Shown: positions 6,910-13,960 of the stretch, piece by piece
How the letters are laid out: each line of letters opens with the position of its first letter
How positions within the stretch are numbered: position 1 is the stretch's first letter
Assembly (NCBI GenBank): GCA_040006575.1
Contig: JBDTWS010000110.1
Span: forward strand, 1-13,960
Origin: UKL13-2 sp040006575
GTDB lineage: Bacteria > Pseudomonadota > Gammaproteobacteria > Burkholderiales > Usitatibacteraceae
Direction: 5' to 3'
Length of the DNA: 13,960 bases
Made by a program: the position numbers and the translations under genes
Notes under the pieces: generated by a model
What the model was told of the DNA's origin: nothing
Seen by the model: the letters and a program-made list of their open reading frames with translations, nothing else
Database searches by the model: none

Positions 6910-7260
6910 TCAGTCGCGCTTTTTGCCGGAAATAAGCCAGCTGGTCACAATGGTGATCACGCTGAACATCAGCGAGCCGATCAAGGCACCCATGAAGCCG
7001 CTGACGGTAAAGCCTTTCACGATCTCAGCGACGAACCAGAACAGGAACGCGTTGATGAAGAAGATAAACAGCCCCAGCGTGAGAATGGTGACCGGCAGGG
7101 TAAGGAGCACCAGGATCGGACGCACCAGCGCATTCACCAGCCCCAGTACCAGCGCCGCAATGAGCGCCTCAATGATGCCCGTGACTTGCACGCCTGAGTA
7201 AAGATAGGCCACCAGCATGAGGGCGAGGGCGTTGATGAACCAGCGAATAATAAGTGACAT
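6910..7260 (-). CDS. Small four-helix membrane protein, phage holin family 4 (YvlD-like)
   Basis: A 116-residue, very hydrophobic protein with four predicted transmembrane segments at about residues 4-24, 28-48, 53-77 and 85-110, ending in a basic KKRD tail. The pattern WFINALALMLVAYL, then LIAALVLGLVNALVRPIL and LTLPVTILTLGLFIFFINAF, is characteristic of Pfam Phage_holin_4_2 (PF04020), whose chromosomal members are widespread conserved inner-membrane proteins of unknown function. Despite the family name there is no phage gene nearby, so lysis activity should not be assumed. The ATG at 7260 has no clear Shine-Dalgarno sequence. The gene is divergent from panB across about 108 bp and points toward grpE, from which it is separated by 132 bp containing the heat-shock promoter. 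Confidence 0.85.
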   Translation of the reverse strand: MSLIIRWFINALALMLVAYLYSGVQVTGIIEALIAALVLGLVNALVRPILVLLTLPVTILTLGLFIFFINAFLFWFVAEIVKGFTVSGFMGALIGSLMFSVITIVTSWLISGKKRD

Positions 7261-7368
7261 GTCGGTAAGCGATTTTCATGAACAAGACGCGATAATACCG
7301 CCATTCGATATTGCCTCGGCGTCCAATACCAGCACCATCGGTTGCCGCCACTTTGTGAAAGCATTTTC

Positions 7369-8193
7369 ATGAGCGTACATTCCGCGCAAAAACGCGTGTC
7401 CATTCCCGACCTTCGCAGCATGAAGGGACCCGGAAAAATCGTCATGCTGACGGCCTATACCAAGCCAATGGCCCAGTTGCTGGATCCCCATTGCGATGTG
7501 CTGCTGGTGGGTGATTCGCTGGGCATGGTGGTGTACGGCATGGACAACACGCTCAACCTCTCGCTTGACACAATGATCTTGCATACGCAGGCGGTGATGC
7601 GCGGCTCGCAGCATGCCGCAGTGCTGCTGGACATGCCCTTTGGCAGCTACCAGGAATCGAAGGAGCAGGCGTATCGCAACTGTGCGCGGGCGATGGCGCA
7701 ATCGGGCGCGCAGGGCCTGAAGCTGGAAGGCGGGGCCGAGTTGGTGGAAACGGTCGAATATCTGGTGGCGCGTGGCCTGCCGATCATGCCGCACATCGGC
7801 CTGATGCCGCAGCGCGTGAACGAGATGGGTGGCTTCAAGGCGCAGGGCCGCGAGGAAGACGCGGAGAAAAAGTGGACAACGATTGCGCGGCAATTTGAGA
7901 ACGCGGGTGCGTTTTCAGTTTTGATCGAGGGCACGGTCGAGCCGGTGGCGCGTGCGGTGGCGGAGGCGGTGAAGGTGCCGGTGATCGGTATCGGCGCCTC
8001 GCCCGCGTGCGATGGTCAGGTGCTGGTGACGGAAGATATCCTGGGGTTGTTTACCGACTTCACGCCCAAGTTTGTGAAGCGCTATGCCGAGATGGGCAAA
8101 GTGGTTTCGGAGGCGGTGGCGGGTTATGCGGAAGAGGTGAGGGCGGGAAAATTTCCGGCGATGGAGCATTGTTTTGGTGTGAAGAAAGCGTAG
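7369..8193 (+). CDS. panB: 3-Methyl-2-oxobutanoate hydroxymethyltransferase (ketopantoate hydroxymethyltransferase)
   Basis: PanB (EC 2.1.2.11) transfers a hydroxymethyl group from 5,10-methylene-tetrahydrofolate to 2-oxoisovalerate, giving ketopantoate, the first committed step of pantothenate and CoA synthesis. The 274-residue product is a complete (beta/alpha)8 enzyme. By comparison with E. coli PanB, the Mg2+ ligands correspond to D49 (VGDSLGMV), D88 (LLDMPFGSY) and E120 (LKLEGG). The catalytic glutamate corresponds to E187 (VLIEGTVEP). The signature IGIGASPACDGQVLV follows. The TAYT motif at 28-31, in place of the common TAYD, resembles a sub-branch I associate with alphaproteobacteria. 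The start is ATG 7369 with GAAAG upstream; an in-frame TTG at 7342 would add nine residues unlike the family. It is the only plus-strand gene here. panC and panD are not adjacent. Transcription probably ends at the hairpin at 8316-8381. Confidence 0.97.
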   Translation: MSVHSAQKRVSIPDLRSMKGPGKIVMLTAYTKPMAQLLDPHCDVLLVGDSLGMVVYGMDNTLNLSLDTMILHTQAVMRGSQHAAVLLDMPFGSYQESKEQAYRNCARAMAQSGAQGLKLEGGAELVETVEYLVARGLPIMPHIGLMPQRVNEMGGFKAQGREEDAEKKWTTIARQFENAGAFSVLIEGTVEPVARAVAEAVKVPVIGIGASPACDGQVLVTEDILGLFTDFTPKFVKRYAEMGKVVSEAVAGYAEEVRAGKFPAMEHCFGVKKA

Positions 8194-8244
8194 TGCCCCG
8201 CTTCACATAGTTGGCACAACGCGAGTTGCGACGAACGACGCTGG

Positions 8245-8298
8245 GTTCCCGCCCGGGCAAATGCCCGGTTCATCCTGAGCCCGTCGAAGGGCGGGAAC
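8245..8298. repeat. Composite palindromic intergenic element
   Basis: A perfect 10-bp inverted repeat, GTTCCCGCCC (8245-8254) and GGGCGGGAAC (8289-8298), encloses two smaller palindromes. One is CCGGGCA-AA-TGCCCGG (8253-8268). The other is GCCC-GTCGAA-GGGC (8279-8292), embedded in TTCATCCTGAGCCCGTCGAAGG. The last string resembles a dispersed intergenic repeat common in proteobacterial genomes (CCTTCGACA-GGCTCAG-GATGAA type). The flanks GACGCTGGGTTCCCGC and GCGGGAACGACG resemble the other frequent 'CGTCATTCCCGC' intergenic repeat. The palindromes are seen directly; the family assignment is from memory. No open reading frame of interest lies inside. Confidence 0.6.
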
Positions 8299-8315
8299 GA
8301 CGAATTTTCAACCTA

Positions 8316-8381
8316 AAACTCCAGAACTGGCGCGGTTCGTGGGCTGAAATTCCGCTACGAACCGCGCCAGTGCTGGAGTTT
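8316..8381. terminator. Bidirectional terminator hairpin between panB and lpdA
   Basis: Two 25-nt arms (8316-8340 and 8357-8381) are reverse complements except for one A-G mismatch (8325 against 8372), around a 16-nt centre. The plus strand continues T-rich (GTTTGTCTTTTC), suited to ending panB. The minus strand continues GTTTTAGG, suited to ending lpdA, whose stop is 22 nt away. Position between convergent genes fits a shared terminator. The stem is unusually long for a simple terminator. Confidence 0.75.
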
Positions 8382-8402
8382 GTCTTTTCGACTGAGTGAA
8401 AT

Positions 8403-10196
8403 TTACTTCCTGGGCGCCGGCAAGTCCGTGCACACGCCTTCAAACAATTCCGCCACCATCCCAACCGATTCACCCAGTGTCGGATGAGGGTGAATGGTCT
8501 TGCCGATATCGGTGGGATCGCAACCCATCTCGATCGCCAGCGCCAGTTCGCTGATGAGGTCGCCGGCATGCGTGCCGACAATCGCGCCGCCGATGACGCG
8601 GTGGGATTCCGAATCGACGATGAGCTTGGTGAAGCCTTCGTCACGACCGTTGGCGATGGCGCGACCTGATGCGGCCCACGGGAATACCGCCTTGCCGTAC
8701 TTGATGCCCTTGGCCTTGCAGGTGTCTTCGGTTTCGCCCACCCACGCCACTTCGGGATCGGTGTAGGCCACGCTCGGAATCACGCGCGCATCGAAATGCG
8801 ACTTCTGTCCTGCTGCGGCTTCGGCGGCGACATGCCCTTCATGCACCGCCTTGTGCGCGAGCATTGGTTGCCCGACGATATCGCCGATGGCAAAGATGTT
8901 GGCGACGTTGGTGCGCATCTGCGAATCGACATGGATGAAGCCGCGATCGGTCACCGCGATGCCGGCCTTGTCTGCGCCGATATTCTTGCCATTGGGTGCA
9001 CGCCCCACACTGACCAGCGCCATGTCGTAACGCTGCGGTTCCTTGGGGGCATTCTCACCTTCGAAGGTGACGTAGATGCCGTCCATCTTCGCTTCCACGC
9101 CGACCGTTTTTGTTTTCAGCATGATGTTGTCGAAGCGCTTCTCGTTCATCTTCTGCCAGACCTTTACGAGGTCGCGGTCCGCACCTTGCATGAGGCCATC
9201 GAGCATTTCAACGACATCGAGGCGCGCGCCGAGCGTTGAATACACCGTGCCCATTTCCAGGCCGATGATGCCGCCACCGATCACCAGCATCTTCTTCGGT
9301 ATTTCCTTCAGTTCGAGCGCGCCGGTGGAATCGACAATGCGCGGATCTTTCGGGATGAACGGCAGGTTTACCACCTGAGAACCCGCAGTGATGATGCATT
9401 TCTCGAAGCGGATCACTTTCTTTTCGCCGGATTTTTCCTGCCCCGTGCCGGTGGTGATTTCCACCTGCAAATGATTGGCATCGAGGAAACTGCCGACGCC
9501 GCGTACGACATCGACCTTGCGTAGTTTCGCCATGCCGGTCAGGCCCGAGGTCAGCTTGCCGACGACTTTTTCTTTCCAGCCACGCAGTTTGTCGAGATCT
9601 ATTTCGGGTTTGCCGAAGCTGATGCCGTGCGCAGCCAGCGCGCTGGTTTCATCGGCCACGGCGGCGACATGCAGCAGTGCCTTGGAGGGAATGCAGCCCA
9701 CGTTCAGGCAGACGCCGCCAAGCGTGGCGTAGCGTTCAACGATGACGGTTTTCATGCCGAGATCGGCGGAGCGGAACGCGGCGGAATAGCCGCCGGGACC
9801 CGCGCCGAGGACGACCAAGTCGCAGGTGAAATCCACGCTGCCTTTGTAGGTGCCGGCGACGGGCGCGGGCGCGGGGGCTGCAGCCGCCTTGGGTGCAGGT
9901 GCGGCAGCGGGCGCAGGAGTGGGCGCAGCGCTGGGTGTCGCGGGGGCGACTGCGTCCGACGCTTCCATCACCAGAACGGACGCTCCCATCGAAACCTTGT
10001 CGCCAATCTTGACCTTGATTTCTTTCACGACACCGGCGTGCGTTGAAGGCACTTCCATCGTCGCCTTGTCGCTCTCGAGCGAAACCAGCGAGTCTTCTTT
10101 CTTGACTGTGTCACCGACCTTGACCAGGATTTCAATGACGGGAATGTCGGTGAAATCACCGATGTCCGGGACTTTTACTTCGACCAGGTTCGCCAT
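8403..10196 (-). CDS. lpdA: Dihydrolipoyl dehydrogenase (E3) with N-terminal lipoyl domain
   Basis: The E3 component of pyruvate dehydrogenase (EC 1.8.1.4), which reoxidises dihydrolipoyl groups with FAD and NAD+. Of 597 residues, 1-80 form a biotinyl/lipoyl domain with the acceptor lysine K44 in ESDKATMEVP. Residues of about 81-118 are an Ala/Pro linker. The rest is a full flavoprotein: FAD motif GAGPGG at 131-136, redox-active disulfide C163/C168 in GGVCLNVGCIPSK, NAD motif VIGGGIIGLEMG at 305-316, and the catalytic H571/E576 pair in HPHPTLGE. E3 with its own lipoyl domain is known from Ralstonia PdhL and Neisseria P64k. The ATG at 10196 lies 10 nt after the aceF stop, and the Shine-Dalgarno AAGGGG overlaps that stop, indicating coupled translation. 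It is the last gene of aceE-aceF-lpdA. The first 70 residues match those of the E2 protein at 64 positions. Confidence 0.97.
   Translation of the reverse strand: MANLVEVKVPDIGDFTDIPVIEILVKVGDTVKKEDSLVSLESDKATMEVPSTHAGVVKEIKVKIGDKVSMGASVLVMEASDAVAPATPSAAPTPAPAAAPAPKAAAAPAPAPVAGTYKGSVDFTCDLVVLGAGPGGYSAAFRSADLGMKTVIVERYATLGGVCLNVGCIPSKALLHVAAVADETSALAAHGISFGKPEIDLDKLRGWKEKVVGKLTSGLTGMAKLRKVDVVRGVGSFLDANHLQVEITTGTGQEKSGEKKVIRFEKCIITAGSQVVNLPFIPKDPRIVDSTGALELKEIPKKMLVIGGGIIGLEMGTVYSTLGARLDVVEMLDGLMQGADRDLVKVWQKMNEKRFDNIMLKTKTVGVEAKMDGIYVTFEGENAPKEPQRYDMALVSVGRAPNGKNIGADKAGIAVTDRGFIHVDSQMRTNVANIFAIGDIVGQPMLAHKAVHEGHVAAEAAAGQKSHFDARVIPSVAYTDPEVAWVGETEDTCKAKGIKYGKAVFPWAASGRAIANGRDEGFTKLIVDSESHRVIGGAIVGTHAGDLISELALAIEMGCDPTDIGKTIHPHPTLGESVGMVAELFEGVCTDLPAPRK
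9987..10196 (-). repeat. Direct repeat, copy in lpdA (lipoyl-domain coding region)
   Basis: These 210 bases encode residues 1-70 of E3. They align without gaps to 11308-11517 at the start of aceF, in the same orientation and 1,321 bp apart. I count about 35 differences by eye (roughly 83% identity), mostly silent. Stretches of about 20 to 26 bases are identical, including the region coding around the lipoylated lysine. Confidence 0.85.
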
Positions 10197-10206
10197 GTCG
10201 GGCCCC

Positions 10207-11517
10207 TTACAGCACGAGCTTGCGAATGTCGGACATCAACCCCGCAAGATATGTGGAGAAGCGTGCACCGGCTGCACCGTCGACCACACGGTGATCATAG
10301 GAAAGCGACATCGGCAGGATCAATCGCGACACGAATTCCTTGCCGTTCCATACCGGCTTCATGGCCGATTTGGAGACGCCGAGGATCGCGACTTCTGGCG
10401 CATTGATGATCGGCGTGAAGTACGTTCCGCCGATGCCGCCGAGGGAGGAAATCGAGAAACAGCCCCCTGACATTTCAGCGGGGGAAAGTTTGCCTTCACG
10501 TGCCTTGATTGAAAGTTCGCCCATTTCCTTGGCGATTTCGATCACCGACTTGCGATCGGCGTTCTTGATGACCGGCACCACCAGGCCATTCGGCGTATCG
10601 GCTGCGAAACCGATGTTGTAATACTTTTTCAGGATGAGATTTTCGCCGCCCGGCTCGAGCGAAGAATTGAACTCGGGGAATTTCTTCAGGGCGGCGACAA
10701 CGGCCTTGATGAGGAAGGCCAGCATCGTGAGCTTCACGCCCGACTTTGCGATTTCTTCGTTGGTCTTCACACGGAAGGCCTCGACTTCGGTGATATCAGC
10801 CTCGTCCTGTTGTGTGACGTGCGGGATCATCACCCAGTTACGTGCGAGGTTGTTGCCGGAAAGTTTCTTGATGCGCGACAGCGCGCGCTTTTCGATCTCG
10901 CCAAACTTGGTGAAATCGACGTGCGGCATTTCCGGGAAGGCAAACGCGCCACCGGTTGCCGATCCTTTCGGTTTGGCCAGTTCCGTCTTGACGAAACCTT
11001 GCACGTCTTCCTTGGTGATGCGGCCTTTGGGTGCTGTGCCTTTGACTTTGGTGAGATCGACACCGAGTTCACGTGCGAATGCGCGCACAGAGGGGCTGGC
11101 GTGCACGAGACTGGGAATCGGTCCGCCTGAAGCGGGAGTTTGTGCGGGCACCGGGCTGGGAGCCAGCACTGGCGCGGCTTTCGGGGCAGGCTCCTCTGCG
11201 GGCTGCGCCGGTGCTGGGGCCTGGGCCGGTGCTGCTGCGGGCGCGGCTGTAGCAGGCGCCGCTGCGGCGGTAGTGACAGCCTCCTCGAGCACAACGACGA
11301 CGCTGCCCATCGAAACCTTATCGCCCAGCTTGACCTTCAGTTCCTTGATGACGCCGGCGTGCGACGACGGCACTTCCATCGTCGCCTTGTCGCTCTCCAG
11401 CGCCACCAGCGAATCTTCCTTCTTCACGGTGTCGCCCGGCTTCACCAGAATTTCAATCACGGGGATGTCGGTGAAATCACCGATGTCAGGCACTTTGACT
11501 TCAACGAGATTTGCCAC
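10207..11517 (-). CDS. aceF: Dihydrolipoyllysine-residue acetyltransferase (E2 of pyruvate dehydrogenase)
   Basis: The E2 core of the PDH complex (EC 2.3.1.12), which transfers the acetyl group from lipoyl-lysine to CoA. Of 436 residues, 1-80 are a single lipoyl domain with acceptor K44. Residues 81-136 are a long Ala/Pro-rich swinging linker. About 138-176 is the peripheral subunit-binding domain (SPSVRAFARELGVDL...GRITKEDV). About 200-436 is the catalytic trimer-forming domain, ending with the active-site motif DHRVVDG (H409, D413). E. coli AceF has three lipoyl domains, so this protein is short at the N-terminus while the catalytic part is complete. The start is GTG at 11517, supported by GAGGAG about 7 nt upstream and by the domain start MANLVEVKVPDIG. 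It lies 46 bp after aceE and 10 bp before lpdA on one transcript. Confidence 0.97.
   Translation of the reverse strand: MANLVEVKVPDIGDFTDIPVIEILVKPGDTVKKEDSLVALESDKATMEVPSSHAGVIKELKVKLGDKVSMGSVVVVLEEAVTTAAAAPATAAPAAAPAQAPAPAQPAEEPAPKAAPVLAPSPVPAQTPASGGPIPSLVHASPSVRAFARELGVDLTKVKGTAPKGRITKEDVQGFVKTELAKPKGSATGGAFAFPEMPHVDFTKFGEIEKRALSRIKKLSGNNLARNWVMIPHVTQQDEADITEVEAFRVKTNEEIAKSGVKLTMLAFLIKAVVAALKKFPEFNSSLEPGGENLILKKYYNIGFAADTPNGLVVPVIKNADRKSVIEIAKEMGELSIKAREGKLSPAEMSGGCFSISSLGGIGGTYFTPIINAPEVAILGVSKSAMKPVWNGKEFVSRLILPMSLSYDHRVVDGAAGARFSTYLAGLMSDIRKLVL
11308..11517 (-). repeat. Direct repeat, copy in aceF (lipoyl-domain coding region)
   Basis: Partner of 9987-10196. It codes for residues 1-70 of E2, which differ from E3 only at residues 27, 39, 52, 57, 60 and 64. 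Recombination between the copies would delete nearly all of aceF and leave a lipoyl-E3 fusion; gene conversion could keep them alike. Confidence 0.85.
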
Positions 11518-11563
11518 GCAACTACTCCTCTTGTTTCTTATTTTTCGATGTGGGCGGGTATGG

Positions 11564-13960
11564 TCACACGGTCCACGGCGCGGGCTTGGTCACGTCGATG
11601 CCGTATTTCTTGATGGCGTCACTGACCACTTTCGCCTGGACCTGGCCTTCGTCGGCCAGCGCTTTCAATGCCGCCACCACGACGTAATAGCGATTCACCT
11701 CGAAGAACTTGCGCAACTGCTTGCGTGTGTCCGAACGGCCGAATCCATCCGTTCCCAGCACCGCGAATTTGCGGTCAGTGATGTACGGGCGAATCTGGTC
11801 GGCAAAACTGCGCATGTAATCGGTGGAGGCGATGGCAGGGCCCTTGCGGCCCTTCAGCAATTGCGCGACGTGCGACAACTGCGGCGGGTCTTCCGGATGC
11901 AGCAGGTTGATGCGCTCGGCCGCCATGCCGTCGCGGCGCAGTTCGTTGAACGAGGTGCAGCTCCAGATATCGGAGGCGACACCCCAGTCGAGTTCCAGCA
12001 ATTCGGCGGCGGCAATCACCTCGCGGAAAATCGTGCCCGAGCCCATCAGCTGCACGCGTGGTTTCTTGGCGTCGGCCGCTTCGCGAAACAGGTACATGCC
12101 CTTCAGGATATTTGCTTCCGCACCCTTCGGCATGGCCGGATGCGTGTAGTTCTCGTTCATCACCGTGATGTAGTAGTAGATGTGTTCCATCTTCTCGTAC
12201 ATGCGCTTCAGGCCGTCGTGAATGATGACGGCGAGTTCGTAGCTGAAGGTCGGATCGTAGGAAATGCAGTTAGGTATCGTCGCGGACATCAGGTGCGAGT
12301 GGCCGTCTTCGTGCTGCAGGCCTTCGCCATTGAGCGTGGTGCGTCCGGAAGTGCCGCCCAGCAGGAAGCCGCGCGCCTGCATGTCGCCGGCGGCCCAGGC
12401 GAGATCACCGATGCGCTGGAAGCCGAACATCGAGTAGAAAATATAGAAGGGGATCATGTGCTGGCCGTGATTGGCGTAGCTGGTGCCCGCCGCCATCCAC
12501 GAGCAGAACGCGCCTGCTTCGTTGATGCCTTCCTGCAGGATCTGGCCGGCCTTGTCCTCCTTGTAGAACATCAATTCGCCCGAGTCGACCGGTTCATACA
12601 GTTGGCCGAGTGACGAGTAAATGCCCAGCTGCCGGAACAGGCCTTCCATGCCGAACGTGCGCGATTCATCGGCGACGATGGGCACGAGGCGCGGGCCCAG
12701 TTCCTTGTCCCGGGTGAGGGCAGTGAAGGCGCGCACGAATGCCATGGTGGTGGAGATTTCGCGCTCTTCGGTGCTTTTCAGCAGTGGCTCGAAGACCGAC
12801 AGTTCCGGAATCTTCAGTGCGGGAATATTGTGGTGGCGAATCGGCAGCGAGCCGCCCAGTTTTTCGCGTGCGGCCTTGAGGTATTTGATTTCTGCGCTGT
12901 CGTCCGCGGGCTTGTAAAACGGGATGTCGCCGATGACATCGTCGGCAATCGGGATATTGAAACGATCGCGGAATTGCTTCAGCGAACCGATATCCATTTT
13001 CTTCTGCTGGTGCGTGGCCATCTGGCCTTCACCGGACTTGCCCATGCCGAAGCCCTTGACGGTCTTGGCGAGGATGACGGTGGGCTGGCCCTTGTGATTG
13101 ATAGCAGAAGAATAGGCGGCGTAAATCTTGTACGGATCGTGCCCGCCGCGATTGAGTCGCCAGATGTCGTCGTCCGACATCGATGACACCATCTTTTCCA
13201 GTTCCGGATACTTGCCGAAGAAATTCTTGCGCACATAGGCGCCATCGCGTGCCTTGTAGTTCTGGTATTCGCCGTCGAGCGCTTCCATCATGCGGCGGCG
13301 CAGCAGGCCGTCGTTGTCGCGCGCCAGCAGTGGATCCCAGTAGCGGCCCCAGATGACCTTCAACACGTTCCAGCCCGAGCCACGGAAATCAGCTTCGAGT
13401 TCCTGGATGATCTTGCCGTTGCCACGCACCGGTCCGTCGAGTCGTTGCAGGTTGCAATTGACGACGAAGATCAGGTTGTCGAGACCTTCGCGTGTGGCGA
13501 GCGCGATGGCGCCCAGCGATTCGGGCTCGTCCATTTCACCGTCGCCCATGAAGGCCCAGACCTTGCGGCCTTCAGTATTCAGGATGCCGCGGTTATGCAG
13601 GTACTTCATGAAGCGCGCCTGGTAAATCGCCTGTAGCGGACCGAGTCCCATCGATACAGTGGGGAACTGCCAGAAATCCGGCATCAGCCAGGGATGCGGA
13701 TAACTTGTGATGCCTTTGCCATCGACGTCCTGGCGGAAATTCTCGAGTTGTTCTTCGCTGATGCGGCCTTCGAGGAAGGCGCGCGCATAAACACCCGGCG
13801 ATGAGTGGCCCTGGATGAAAATCAGGTCGCCGCCGTGGGTGGCGGACGGCGCGTTCCAGAAGTGATCAAAGCCGATGTCATAGAGGTTCGCGGCAGATTG
13901 ATAGCTGGCTATATGGCCGCCCAGGTCGGAGCTTTCCTTGTTGGCCCGCAGCACCATGGC
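11564..13960 (-). CDS. aceE: Pyruvate dehydrogenase E1, homodimeric type (5' end beyond window)
   Basis: E1 (EC 1.2.4.1) decarboxylates pyruvate on thiamine diphosphate and acetylates the E2 lipoyl group. Nearly 800 C-terminal residues are visible, and the frame continues past the right edge. By alignment from memory with E. coli AceE, about 90 N-terminal residues are missing, so the methionine encoded at 13957 is internal. Visible features, counted from that methionine: the GGHI segment at 13-16, GHSSPGVYARAF at 50-61, and the ThDP/Mg2+ motif beginning GDGEMDEPES at 138-147 and closing at NCNLQRLDGP. Further on come EARTFGMEGLFRQ-like and GQILQEGINEAGA blocks, GGTSGRTTLNGEGLQHEDGHSH, and the C-terminal VLGTDGFGRSDTR. 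This is the alpha2 form of most Gram-negatives, not the alpha/beta heterodimer. It is the first gene of the PDH operon in view; its promoter and any PdhR-like operator are outside the window. Confidence 0.98.
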   Translation of the reverse strand, partial: AMVLRANKESSDLGGHIASYQSAANLYDIGFDHFWNAPSATHGGDLIFIQGHSSPGVYARAFLEGRISEEQLENFRQDVDGKGITSYPHPWLMPDFWQFPTVSMGLGPLQAIYQARFMKYLHNRGILNTEGRKVWAFMGDGEMDEPESLGAIALATREGLDNLIFVVNCNLQRLDGPVRGNGKIIQELEADFRGSGWNVLKVIWGRYWDPLLARDNDGLLRRRMMEALDGEYQNYKARDGAYVRKNFFGKYPELEKMVSSMSDDDIWRLNRGGHDPYKIYAAYSSAINHKGQPTVILAKTVKGFGMGKSGEGQMATHQQKKMDIGSLKQFRDRFNIPIADDVIGDIPFYKPADDSAEIKYLKAAREKLGGSLPIRHHNIPALKIPELSVFEPLLKSTEEREISTTMAFVRAFTALTRDKELGPRLVPIVADESRTFGMEGLFRQLGIYSSLGQLYEPVDSGELMFYKEDKAGQILQEGINEAGAFCSWMAAGTSYANHGQHMIPFYIFYSMFGFQRIGDLAWAAGDMQARGFLLGGTSGRTTLNGEGLQHEDGHSHLMSATIPNCISYDPTFSYELAVIIHDGLKRMYEKMEHIYYYITVMNENYTHPAMPKGAEANILKGMYLFREAADAKKPRVQLMGSGTIFREVIAAAELLELDWGVASDIWSCTSFNELRRDGMAAERINLLHPEDPPQLSHVAQLLKGRKGPAIASTDYMRSFADQIRPYITDRKFAVLGTDGFGRSDTRKQLRKFFEVNRYYVVVAALKALADEGQVQAKVVSDAIKKYGIDVTKPAPWTV

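Noticed and set aside
6910..7260. Prophage or lysis cassette suggested by the holin-family name
   Set aside because: No endolysin, integrase, structural phage gene or attachment site is nearby; the family is mostly chromosomal housekeeping membrane proteins.
7342..7368. Upstream TTG start for panB
   Set aside because: The nine extra residues do not match PanB N-termini, and the ATG at 7369 has a suitable upstream GAAAG.
10634..12613. A 659-codon open frame on the plus strand opposite aceF and aceE
   Set aside because: It spans two genes with complete, conserved minus-strand products and the gap between them. Its translation is low-complexity and resembles no family; such mirrors are common in GC-rich coding DNA.
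1..13960. CRISPR array, tRNA/rRNA genes, insertion sequences, defence or secondary-metabolite system
   Set aside because: No regularly spaced repeats, tRNA cloverleaf, transposase or unusual gene cluster was seen on either strand. The content is housekeeping, so I do not claim a novel multi-gene system.

Overview
The window is a stretch of core chromosome from a Gram-negative bacterium, most likely a betaproteobacterium of the Burkholderiales/Nitrosomonadales type. The evidence is a homodimeric-type pyruvate dehydrogenase E1, an E3 subunit with its own N-terminal lipoyl domain (the arrangement known from Ralstonia PdhL and Neisseria P64k), paired Leu/Ile/Val-type binding proteins, and a grpE-dnaK-dnaJ cluster with sigma32-like promoters and no visible CIRCE element. 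Base composition is moderately high GC. All genes except panB lie on the minus strand.

Layout from left to right. (1) 1-175: the 5' end of a gene that runs off the left edge, probably an alpha/beta hydrolase. (2) 222-2716: two tandem, clearly paralogous periplasmic binding proteins of the branched-chain amino acid ABC transporter family, with no permease or ATPase genes in view. (3) 2901-6838: the chaperone cluster grpE-dnaK-dnaJ, read right to left. A sigma32-like promoter precedes grpE, a second candidate precedes dnaK, and a perfect 14-bp hairpin separates dnaK from dnaJ. (4) 6910-7260: a small four-helix membrane protein of the 'phage holin 4' (YvlD-like) family. It diverges from (5) panB (7369-8193, plus strand), the first committed step of pantothenate/CoA synthesis. 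(6) 8194-8402: a convergent intergenic region packed with palindromes, comprising a composite dispersed-repeat-like element and a 25-bp hairpin that probably terminates transcription in both directions. (7) 8403-13960: the pyruvate dehydrogenase operon aceE-aceF-lpdA, transcribed right to left, with the 5' end of aceE beyond the right edge.

Functionally the window combines protein folding (DnaK-DnaJ-GrpE cycle), entry of pyruvate into the TCA cycle (PDH complex) and CoA precursor supply (PanB). PDH consumes CoA, but nothing in the sequence shows that panB and the PDH operon are co-regulated: they converge on a terminator.

I see no mobile element, CRISPR array, defence locus, RNA gene or undescribed multi-gene system here. 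The points worth a second look are regulatory (sigma32-like boxes, the dnaK-dnaJ hairpin), architectural (one lipoyl domain on E2 plus a near-copy on E3, forming an 83% identical direct repeat) and intergenic (nested palindromes between panB and lpdA).
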